A stretch of 5,187 nucleotides of DNA from Thermoplasmata archaeon (GTDB lineage: Archaea; Thermoplasmatota; Thermoplasmata; Thermoplasmatales; Thermoplasmataceae), in the NCBI GenBank assembly GCA_021811635.1, contig JAJZNS010000003.1, positions 1 to 5,187 on the forward strand, read 5' to 3'. The notes under the pieces are model-generated. The model was not told the origin of the DNA. It saw only the letters and a program-made list of their open reading frames with translations, and did not search any database. The position numbers were made by a program, and so were the translations under genes. Shown piece by piece: positions 1 to 4,741 of this stretch (the stretch's first letter is position 1; every line of letters starts with the position of its first letter).

Positions 1-16
1 GGATGCTGAAAGCCTC

Positions 17-1255
17 TTATATTGCAAACCTTCCAAAAGGGAGGACGGTGACCTCTGTTCCAGCTTCGATAGCGGCGGAGTCACCCTGAACTGCGATATA
101 GCCGTTCGCCAAAGAAAGCCTTGACATGGTGCTGGAACCACCCGGAAGAGCCCTGGCAACCAGGCCCCTTTCCTCAGCGAGCTCCACGGGAATCAGGTTC
201 AGGCGCCCTGGCGAAAGCCTGGTTCCATCGGCAAGCTTCGCTTTAAATGTCGGTCTTATCCATGACAGCCCTATGTGCCTCAGTAATTCCGGCAGGAATA
301 TTTCATAGAATACCATTTGCGATGAGACCGGAGGACCCGGCAGGCCAACCACTGGTTTGTGGTTTATGGTGCAAAATAGCGTGGGCATTCCGGGTTTTAC
401 GGCAAGTCCATGGAAAAGAAGCCCCTGGCTCCGCTCCTCGAGGATTCTGTGAACCAAATCCCGTTCTCCTGCAGAGGTTCCGCCAATCGTAATGACTGCA
501 TCGCTGGTCCTGAGGGCCCTGTCAAGGGTGAGGCTAATCCTGTCAGCATCATCTGGCGGAGGCGGAAGTCTGTGAACGATGAACTGGCCAGTCTCCTCGA
601 GCGCTGCCTTAATGCCGCTGCTGTTGGACTCGCGAGTTTTGTAAATTAGGTTTTGCCCCCTCCTGGAAGTGATCTCATCGCCCGTGGGAATTACAGATAC
701 CACTATCTTCCTCAGCACATCCACTTCCCCTATTCCAAGCAGGTGAAGCATAGAGATTCTCCTCCAGTCGATCAATGAACCCTCGCGGATCAGGATGCTC
801 CCCTGCCTGAAATCCGATCCCACATGATCCACGTTCTCCCCGCTCGCGTATGCCTTTGCGACAACGATTGATCCGTCTGAGTTCCCGGCCTTCTCCACCG
901 GTATCACTGCATCCAGTCCCGGCGGCAGGTAAGCACCTGTAGGGATCCTCGCGCACGTGCCTTTGCCAAATTCTCCGACAGGCGGGTGTCCAATTGAAAC
1001 AGTCCCCGTTACCCTGAACTGGACTGGCCTTTCGGCGCTTGCACCGACCGTATCTCCGGAATTTACGGCATATCCGTCCATTGCTGACCTGGGCATGAAT
1101 GGACTGTCCACCGGTGCCCTCACGGGCGAGGCCAGCATCCTGCCGTGCGACCTGTGGGTTTTGACGCGCTCCACTACCCGCGGAAGCGAAAGGTTTTCCC
1201 TGATCGCAATGCGAGCTTCTTCTATTCCAGTCAGCTTACCGAACTCTTTGTGCAT
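17..1255 (-). CDS. moeA: MoeA-family molybdopterin molybdenumtransferase
   Basis: MoeA inserts molybdate into adenylylated molybdopterin, the step that makes active molybdenum cofactor in the cytoplasm. The 412-residue length is normal for the family. Motifs seen in order are SAMDGYA (residues 57-63), PTGAYLPPGLDAVIPVE (105-121), PTGDEI (190-195), the MoCF-fold signature GGTSAGERD (258-266), HGLAVKPGMPT (282-292) and GLPGPPVS (304-311). A C-terminal beta-rich domain IV follows from about residue 330. The usual GLPGNPVS reads with Pro in place of Asn; archaeal members often vary there. A run of four prolines lies at 231-234, in the linker before the MoCF core ends. The ATG at 1255 fits the family N-terminus and has no Shine-Dalgarno. 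It is the last gene of the leftward cluster, 54 bases after the NifX-like gene, and ends in TAA. A tungsten-using role cannot be excluded from sequence alone. Confidence 0.95.
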   Translation of the reverse strand: MHKEFGKLTGIEEARIAIRENLSLPRVVERVKTHRSHGRMLASPVRAPVDSPFMPRSAMDGYAVNSGDTVGASAERPVQFRVTGTVSIGHPPVGEFGKGTCARIPTGAYLPPGLDAVIPVEKAGNSDGSIVVAKAYASGENVDHVGSDFRQGSILIREGSLIDWRRISMLHLLGIGEVDVLRKIVVSVIPTGDEITSRRGQNLIYKTRESNSSGIKAALEETGQFIVHRLPPPPDDADRISLTLDRALRTSDAVITIGGTSAGERDLVHRILEERSQGLLFHGLAVKPGMPTLFCTINHKPVVGLPGPPVSSQMVFYEIFLPELLRHIGLSWIRPTFKAKLADGTRLSPGRLNLIPVELAEERGLVARALPGGSSTMSRLSLANGYIAVQGDSAAIEAGTEVTVLPFGRFAI

Positions 1256-1297
1256 TAGGTGGACACCATGTATTCAATGTATTGAGACTGCGTTCGC

Positions 1298-1306
1298 ATT
1301 ATTAAA
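1298..1306 (-). promoter_or_regulatory. Weak TATA-like box upstream of moeA
   Basis: The minus strand reads TTTAATAAT here, overlapping the region just after the NifX-like stop codon. Its centre is about 47 bases before the moeA ATG, so transcription from it would give a leader of about 20 bases. The spacer also holds an inverted repeat, TCAAT-gt-ATTGA, at 1274-1285. Read-through from the NifX-like gene is an equally good explanation for moeA expression. Confidence 0.25.
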
Positions 1307-1309
1307 GGT

Positions 1310-1684
1310 TCATTGGGAGTGCGGCCCCATGTGCGAATGCGACCCATGATCACCCGGGATTGCATCATCCACCCTTTTCAGGGCTCCTTTCCTGTAAGCA
1401 GCAACAGCTTCTTCATAGGACATGCCTTCACTGGAGTACACGATCAGCCTGTTCCTGGCGTAGGAAAATGCATGCATGCCTATGTGGCCCACAATAAGTG
1501 CATCGACGTTCCTCTCAACCAGGGATCGGATCATCTGTATGCCGGGACTCGATCCCGCACCAAGGGCAGGGTTTTCATACCTTTCCCTGACGGCAAATCC
1601 TTTTTCGCTGTCAAGCACAAGAATTTCCTGGGCTTCCCCAGGCCCGCTAATTTCGCCATCTGAAACCGGGATAGCAACCAACAT
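1310..1684 (-). CDS. NifX/NafY-like (dinitrogenase FeMo-cofactor biosynthesis family) small protein with His-rich tail
   Basis: The 124-residue protein fits the NifX/NifB-C-terminal family, small alpha/beta proteins that bind metal clusters or cofactors. The opening MLVAIPVSDGEISGPGEA (1-18), a central VDALIVGHIGMHAF (60-73) and the closing helix MSYEEAVAAYRKG (88-100) follow the family pattern. The N-terminal strand should begin at the ATG at 1684. An upstream in-frame ATG at 1744 would add 20 mostly hydrophobic residues that homologues usually lack, and a TATA-like box about 27 bases before 1684 also supports the shorter form. There is no cysteine. Residues 106-124 hold four histidines (113, 116, 118, 122), and His67 and His71 lie in the core. 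Its place between mocA and moeA suggests a link to molybdenum handling, but many archaeal members have no known role and this is inference. Confidence 0.85.
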   Translation of the reverse strand: MLVAIPVSDGEISGPGEAQEILVLDSEKGFAVRERYENPALGAGSSPGIQMIRSLVERNVDALIVGHIGMHAFSYARNRLIVYSSEGMSYEEAVAAYRKGALKRVDDAIPGDHGSHSHMGPHSQ

Positions 1685-1707
1685 AGTCACTGCAATCGCA
1701 ATCCCGG

Positions 1708-1714
1708 ATATTAA
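1708..1714 (-). promoter_or_regulatory. TATA-like box before the NifX-like gene
   Basis: The minus strand reads TTAATAT, centred about 27 bases before the ATG at 1684. That spacing would put the transcription start on or beside the start codon, giving a leaderless message. It lies inside the alternative 20-residue N-terminal extension, so it bears on which start is used. Confidence 0.4.
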
Positions 1715-1754
1715 CGGAAACACTAACATAATTGGACTGCCCAAACATGAAATT

Positions 1755-1772
1755 CTCCGTGTTCTTTCGGAG
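1755..1772 (-). terminator. Short GC-rich hairpin between mocA and the NifX-like gene
   Basis: Five-base arms CTCCG and CGGAG flank an 8-base loop. On the minus strand the hairpin begins about 14 bases after the mocA stop codon and is followed by AATTT. It could attenuate or end the coxG-mocA transcript, or it could be chance. Archaeal termination depends mainly on T tracts, and this one is short. Confidence 0.25.
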
Positions 1773-1785
1773 TGTGAACGCCGGG

Positions 1786-2391
1786 TCAGGAAGTGCCTGA
1801 AAAATATCGTTCAGCCAGCAGTCTTGCCCTTTCAAGGTCCTGCCTTGTATCTATGTCAAAAAGTATGTTTTCGTCCACAATCTCCAATTCTTTCACCTGG
1901 TACCTGCCTGAATTTATGACATGCATTCCCCCCTTCCCCGCAGGTAGTGACATCAGATCCCCCCTGCCTGATGGCGGAAAAATGGCAGGACTCATTCTCT
2001 GCCCCTTATGGGTGCAGCACGCCACGGAAGAGGGATTGGCCCGGTGTAATAGAATCAGCCGATCGACATAGCTGCTCAGGAAAAATGGCATGTCGCCAGG
2101 CGTTATGATCGCGGAAGCGGATTCAGAAATACTTTTTATACCGATAGAAATCGACGCCCCAATTCCGTCCTGCGGCGAACGGTTTATCACTACGTTTTCG
2201 TACCCCCTTGAATGCAGAAACGCTGAAACTGAGGGGCTTGCCACGACAGTAATGCCTGAAACCTGAGATTTCTCAAGATTTCCTATGACAGATTCTATCA
2301 CGGTTCTATTGCCCAGGGTCTCGAGGAGTTTCTCCCCGGAGAACCTCGATGAAGATCCTGAAGCAAGCACTATTGCAATGATCTCGGTCAT
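1786..2391 (-). CDS. mocA: MobA-like NTP transferase, probable molybdenum cofactor cytidylyltransferase
   Basis: MocA transfers CMP from CTP to molybdenum-molybdopterin, giving the cytosine dinucleotide cofactor used by xanthine, aldehyde and CO dehydrogenase-type enzymes. The 201 residues match the family length. The nucleotide-binding loop is LASGSSSRFSGEKLL (9-23), with the Lys at 21. The region DGIGASISIGI (75-85) is more typical of MocA than of guanylyltransferase MobA. PGDMPF (98-103) holds the metal-binding Asp100, GQRMSPAIF (130-138) resembles the family's G-x-R-G-H-P-x-x-F, and DIDT (179-182) closes the active site. The usual L-x-G-D-x-G-A-R segment is altered to PAGKGGMHV (150-158). 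Context with coxG and an XdhC gene supports cytidylyl over guanylyl transfer. It starts 12 bases after the coxG stop, with no Shine-Dalgarno, and is probably cotranscribed with coxG. Confidence 0.9.
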   Translation of the reverse strand: MTEIIAIVLASGSSSRFSGEKLLETLGNRTVIESVIGNLEKSQVSGITVVASPSVSAFLHSRGYENVVINRSPQDGIGASISIGIKSISESASAIITPGDMPFFLSSYVDRLILLHRANPSSVACCTHKGQRMSPAIFPPSGRGDLMSLPAGKGGMHVINSGRYQVKELEIVDENILFDIDTRQDLERARLLAERYFSGTS

Positions 2392-2403
2392 AATGCGCTA
2401 TTC

Positions 2404-2844
2404 TCAGTGTTGTTCCAGCTTCTCCCTTACGTTTGAAATAAATTCCTCAATGTATGATTTCGCGGTAGGCTCAACGAACCTTGCCCCCAGAGAGGCTATA
2501 GCTCCCCCTATTTTGGCATTCACAGCCCACCTGACCTCACACCTGTCACTGCCCTGATCGACCACGTTCGCGTCTATATGCATTTCAAGGGAACTCCCGG
2601 CCCCATGGCCCTTTCCATTGACTTCCACGTTTGTTGGTGACCTCCTGTTGATCTCTATATCCATATTGAATCTGCCCTTGATGAATGCCGTGCCCATCTT
2701 TACCTGTACTGACAGGTGGGAGTCGTCCTTGATCTCGCTTGACTGTATGCCGGGGAGGGCTTCAAGAACGCTCTTTGTATCCGAAAGGAGTCCAACGACA
2801 CTGGAGGCAGATGCTGATACGATAACTGAGCCACTGAATTCCAT
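2404..2844 (-). CDS. coxG: CoxG-like SRPBCC-domain protein (CO dehydrogenase subunit G family)
   Basis: CoxG proteins have an SRPBCC (START-like) fold with a hydrophobic cavity. In bacterial CO dehydrogenase systems they link the enzyme to the membrane and its quinone pool. Family marks are the N-terminal MEFSGSVIVSAS strand, LPGI at 30-33 (commonly IPGC), the glycine-rich GKGHGAG at 77-83, and the C-terminal helix GARFVEPTAKSYIEEF at 119-134. At 146 residues it is a bare domain, without the hydrophobic C-terminal extension that anchors longer CoxG proteins. It may therefore act in the cytoplasm or dock through a partner. The ATG at 2844 lies about 36 bases from a TATA-like box. It is first in the leftward cluster and divergent from the XdhC gene. 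The name reflects the family; CO as substrate is not implied. Confidence 0.9.
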   Translation of the reverse strand: MEFSGSVIVSASASSVVGLLSDTKSVLEALPGIQSSEIKDDSHLSVQVKMGTAFIKGRFNMDIEINRRSPTNVEVNGKGHGAGSSLEMHIDANVVDQGSDRCEVRWAVNAKIGGAIASLGARFVEPTAKSYIEEFISNVREKLEQH

Positions 2845-2875
2845 AACTTATCCGCATTGGAGATTGCCAGCGCAT

Positions 2876-2884
2876 AGATAAATT
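2876..2884 (-). promoter_or_regulatory. TATA-like box of the coxG-mocA transcript
   Basis: The minus strand reads AATTTATCT, centred about 36 bases before the coxG ATG. A start about 26 bases downstream would leave a leader of about 9 bases, GGATAAGTT, without a ribosome binding site. Confidence 0.45.
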
Positions 2885-3103
2885 GAACCTGCAGTCTGCA
2901 TGATTTTTTCGCATGTGTTTCCTTGGCAATAGACTTGCCCTGTGCCCTGCAAAGCTGATCTTATTTAATGCGTGTTAAACGATCAACATATCGGAAGCGG
3001 GGTGCCCGTGGGGAAGATTCCAGACATTCAAAAATAACATATGGAAAGGGGATAAATGTAAAAAAGTGTTAAGACGCTTTCGAAATCCGGCGCACAGATA
3101 CCC

Positions 3104-3110
3104 ATTAATA
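3104..3110 (+). promoter_or_regulatory. TATA-like box of the XdhC gene
   Basis: ATTAATA is centred about 24 bases before the GTG start at 3131. The spacing is slightly short for a leaderless transcript starting exactly at the GTG. Initiation a few bases later would instead favour the in-frame ATG at 3152. Confidence 0.35.
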
Positions 3111-3130
3111 GTGGAATCACTTCGATATCT

Positions 3131-3943
3131 GTGAATGATGATACCCTTGAAATGGCTTACAGACTCAAGAATGAGGGGAAGCCCTTTCTGCTTGCCACCG
3201 TTGTGAGAAGCGAAGGATCCACACTTGCAAAGCCTGGCTTCAAGACTCTTTATTCGCCAGACGGAAAAATTCTGGCGGGAGGATTCGGCGGAGGTTGCCC
3301 TGAATCAGCTGTCTCGCCATACGTCTCGAAGGCGATGTCGACCGGCATCCCCTTATCCGTGAAGGTGCACCTCGAGAACTCCTCGACGGACCTGAAATCC
3401 ATCAAAAACCTGAGCGAAAATGAAGTTTATGTAGAGACGTTCTGCGGCGGAAACCTTGAAATATTTCTTGATCCGTATATGGCAGAACAGAGGCTCGTGA
3501 TCATTGGCCAGGGAGGAAGGGATGAGGTACAATCATTCCTCCTTGACATGGCAAAAATGCTTGGCTTCAGGACCACGCTCATCAGCCCGACCAAGCTGAA
3601 CGACAGCCCGGACGAGTTCATAGAAGACCTGAACTTTGATCTTTCCAAGTTCAATACCACAAAGGACGACTACATTGTAATTCTGACCAAAGGAGCGAGA
3701 GACATAGAGGTCCTGACAAAACTGCAGAACACTGCCGCGAGATACGTCGGTCTCATGGCAAGCAGGAAGAGGGTTGAAAAGGATATGGCTGACCTTAGGA
3801 ACGGCGGTGTACCGGAATCTTTCCTGAATGGGATTCATGCCCCGATAGGCATTGACATCGGTTCTATCACGCCTGCAGAAATTGCCATCAGTATCCTGTC
3901 GGAAATAATTAGGGTCAAGAATGTGAACTCAGGCAAACAGTGA
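3131..3943 (+). CDS. XdhC/CoxI-family molybdenum cofactor maturation protein
   Basis: XdhC proteins bind molybdenum cofactor, promote its sulfuration and pass it to apo molybdenum hydroxylases. Both family domains are present in 270 residues. The N-terminal XdhC/CoxI domain shows ATVVRSEGSTLAKPGFK (22-38), GGFGGGCPE (50-58, Cys56) and ETFCGGNLEIFLDP (102-115, Cys105). The C-terminal Rossmann-like domain shows LVIIGQGGRDEV (122-133), the strand DDYIVILTKG (179-188), YVGLMASRKR (205-214) and the closing HAPIGIDIGSITPAEIAIS (236-254). The nucleotide-loop motif reads G-Q-G-G-R where relatives usually have G-A-G-H. The start is a GTG, and Met8 at 3152 is an alternative that keeps the whole domain. 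No gene follows on the same strand in the window, so it is probably monocistronic. Its divergent neighbours coxG and mocA act on the same cofactor. Confidence 0.93.
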   Translation: MNDDTLEMAYRLKNEGKPFLLATVVRSEGSTLAKPGFKTLYSPDGKILAGGFGGGCPESAVSPYVSKAMSTGIPLSVKVHLENSSTDLKSIKNLSENEVYVETFCGGNLEIFLDPYMAEQRLVIIGQGGRDEVQSFLLDMAKMLGFRTTLISPTKLNDSPDEFIEDLNFDLSKFNTTKDDYIVILTKGARDIEVLTKLQNTAARYVGLMASRKRVEKDMADLRNGGVPESFLNGIHAPIGIDIGSITPAEIAISILSEIIRVKNVNSGKQ

Positions 3944-3982
3944 AGAGGTCTTTGCGATTCATTAGACTGAACCTAGCCATCA

Positions 3983-4007
3983 CTGTTCTGTAACAGATCA
4001 ATATTTT
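3983..4007 (+). terminator. Possible terminator after the XdhC gene
   Basis: A five-base hairpin, CTGTT-ctgt-AACAG (3983-3996), is followed by ATCAATATTTT ending at 4007. It begins about 40 bases after the stop codon. The short T run fits archaeal T-tract termination, but the stem is weak. Confidence 0.35.
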
Positions 4008-4108
4008 CCCCCATCAGAGATCAAATGTTAGGCGAAGAGGATCAAACTTCAGACCCTAATTCCAGTTGTGCAGACTTGTGCTGCCCACACGAGCATCACC
4101 GATCCTTG

Positions 4109-4130
4109 CATTGAAATTGTATTATCAATG
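4109..4130. repeat. Inverted repeat CATTGA/TCAATG
   Basis: Perfect six-base arms at 4109-4114 and 4125-4130 flank a 10-base AT-rich loop. No T tract follows on either strand. It could be a protein-binding site or a small RNA stem, or it could be chance. Confidence 0.4.
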
Positions 4131-4181
4131 TCAGCGATTAGGGAGCACACTTAACAATAGGTCACAGTCAACTCCAGTTAA

Positions 4182-4204
4182 AAGATAGTGCTTGTACCTA
4201 TCTT
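4182..4204. repeat. Inverted repeat AAGATAG/CTATCTT
   Basis: Perfect seven-base arms at 4182-4188 and 4198-4204 flank a 9-base loop. This is the longest perfect hairpin stem I found in the noncoding stretch. It lies about 40 bases upstream of the TATA-like box at 4242-4250. Confidence 0.5.
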
Positions 4205-4214
4205 GAGAACCTTA

Positions 4215-4242
4215 TGACCTCAGTGCGGGATATCCCCGGTCA
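4215..4242. repeat. Nested dyad abutting a TATA-like box
   Basis: Outer arms TGACC (4215-4219) and GGTCA (4238-4242) enclose a perfect 10-base palindrome, GGGATATCCC, at 4227-4236. The inner palindrome is off-centre by three bases. GGTCACA also occurs directly repeated at 4160-4166 and 4238-4244. Ending at the edge of the TATA-like element, it sits where an operator or activator site could act. Confidence 0.4.
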
Positions 4243-4250
4243 CATATAAA
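4242..4250 (+). promoter_or_regulatory. TATA-like box pointing right in the noncoding stretch
   Basis: ACATATAAA followed by GG is one of the better TATA matches in the window. Predicted initiation is near 4273, just after a TTG codon at 4268 and before an in-frame GTG at 4298. Any transcript would be short or noncoding, or would run antisense into the small gene at 4373-4684. Confidence 0.4.
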
Positions 4251-4372
4251 GGAACAATTCCATCGCATTGCATTTTTTCGATCTGGCATCATCAATTGTG
4301 AGAGGAATAATTACAGATAAGACAAGGTCTGCTGTGTTGAACAAGTATATAATTGGAATTTAGCCTGCCCTG

Positions 4373-4684
4373 CTAACGTTTCCCCTCCTGCAGATCTGTC
4401 TCCTCCATCTTTGACAGCTCCACCTCCCACTGGAAAACCTTTGCACTGTTCTCTTTGAGGTACTCAACAACAAGGCTGCTGTTCTTTCCCATTACAAGGA
4501 TCACCCCGTTTGCGTATTTTATGTACCCGATCCGGTCGAGGAATCCGGGTACCCTTGAGTGGTACTTTCCGTAGTGGGACGAGTTGTTATACCCGTACAG
4601 CTTCCTGTAGAACGCAGAATATGAAGCGGGGCTGACACCTCTTCCGGACCTTTCAACAGTGAAAACGATCAGGGAACCTTTCAC
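4373..4684 (-). CDS. Conserved-looking small protein of unknown function, predicted beta-alpha-beta-beta-alpha-beta
   Basis: The 103 residues have coherent protein-like composition, and I recall similar uncharacterised archaeal proteins without being able to name a family. Order by eye: strand SLIVFTV (4-10), helix ASYSAFYRKLYGY (20-32), a polar Tyr/His-rich loop NNSSHYGKYHSR (33-44), strands around IGYIKYA and GVILVMG, helix SSLVVEYLKENS, strand KVFQWEVEL, and a charged tail. That order resembles a ferredoxin-like fold; this is inference. The GTG at 4684 is chosen because a TATA-like element lies about 27 bases upstream, fitting a leaderless message, and because the residues just before it do not look like protein. 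The frame stays open back to 4930, but that part lies antisense to the transposase remnant. It ends in TAG. No function is proposed. Confidence 0.75.
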   Translation of the reverse strand: MKGSLIVFTVERSGRGVSPASYSAFYRKLYGYNNSSHYGKYHSRVPGFLDRIGYIKYANGVILVMGKNSSLVVEYLKENSAKVFQWEVELSKMEETDLQEGKR

Positions 4685-4705
4685 AGTACATCGAATAGCA
4701 ACACC

Positions 4706-4719
4706 AATATAAATATATG
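4706..4719. promoter_or_regulatory. Shared bidirectional TATA element
   Basis: The near-symmetrical AATATAAATATATG is centred at about 4713, exactly 29 bases from both the GTG at 4684 (minus) and the ATG at 4742 (plus). TTTATA on the minus strand is about 27 bases from the GTG, the spacing expected for leaderless archaeal transcription. The plus-strand reading is also well placed for the transposase start. Confidence 0.6.
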
Positions 4720-4722
4720 ACT

Positions 4723-4734
4723 GTATGTGCATAC
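4723..4734. repeat. Palindrome GTATG-tg-CATAC before the transposase start
   Basis: Five-base arms flank two bases, between the TATA element and the ATG at 4742. It could be a repressor site for the transposase, part of an insertion-sequence end, or chance. Confidence 0.4.
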
Positions 4735-4741
4735 GGTTATA

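Larger units (their letters stand above)
2845..3130. other. Divergent intergenic region between coxG and the XdhC gene
   Basis: These 286 bases separate two divergent genes of the same pathway and probably hold both promoters. TATA-like boxes sit near each edge (2876-2884 and 3104-3110). A further AT-rich stretch, TTATTTAATG, lies at 2961-2970. The 7-mer GTGTTAA occurs at 2972-2978 and again at 3066-3072, followed by a related A/G-ACG. The stretch around 2998-3015 is G-rich. The longest open frames starting with ATG that I noticed are about 20 codons, and none looks real. Confidence 0.6.
3944..4372. other. 429-base noncoding stretch with several short dyads
   Basis: No convincing gene or structural RNA was recognised between the XdhC gene and the small minus-strand gene. 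It holds inverted repeats at 3983-3996, 4075-4093 (imperfect), 4109-4130, 4182-4204 and 4215-4242. It also has a good TATA-like box at 4242-4250 and a second AT-rich box, TATATAAT, at 4346-4353. A 31-codon frame beginning with TTG runs 4268-4363 and may be chance. Frequent stops in the frames I read suggest long decay or a regulatory or RNA role. Confidence 0.6.

Noticed and set aside
1..16. Start of another gene downstream of moeA
   Set aside because: Only 16 bases remain, too few to support any call.
1647..1835. 62-residue minus-strand frame between mocA and the NifX-like gene
   Set aside because: It overlaps the ends of both genes in another frame, has no recognisable features and no suitable promoter.
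957..1919. Plus-strand open frames of 116-147 residues (957-1349, 1313-1663, 1476-1919)
   Set aside because: They lie opposite moeA, the NifX-like gene and mocA, which carry clear family motifs; the antisense translations show none.
2990..3056. About 21-codon minus-strand frame in the coxG/xdhC spacer
   Set aside because: It is too short, has no ribosome binding site, and its nearest TATA-like stretch is only about a dozen bases from the ATG.
3427..3838. Minus-strand frames inside the XdhC gene
   Set aside because: They are shadows of a gene with both XdhC domains intact.
4075..4093. Imperfect hairpin CTTGTG/CACGAG
   Set aside because: It needs a G-T pair, has no T tract and no neighbouring gene end; mentioned only as part of the noncoding stretch.
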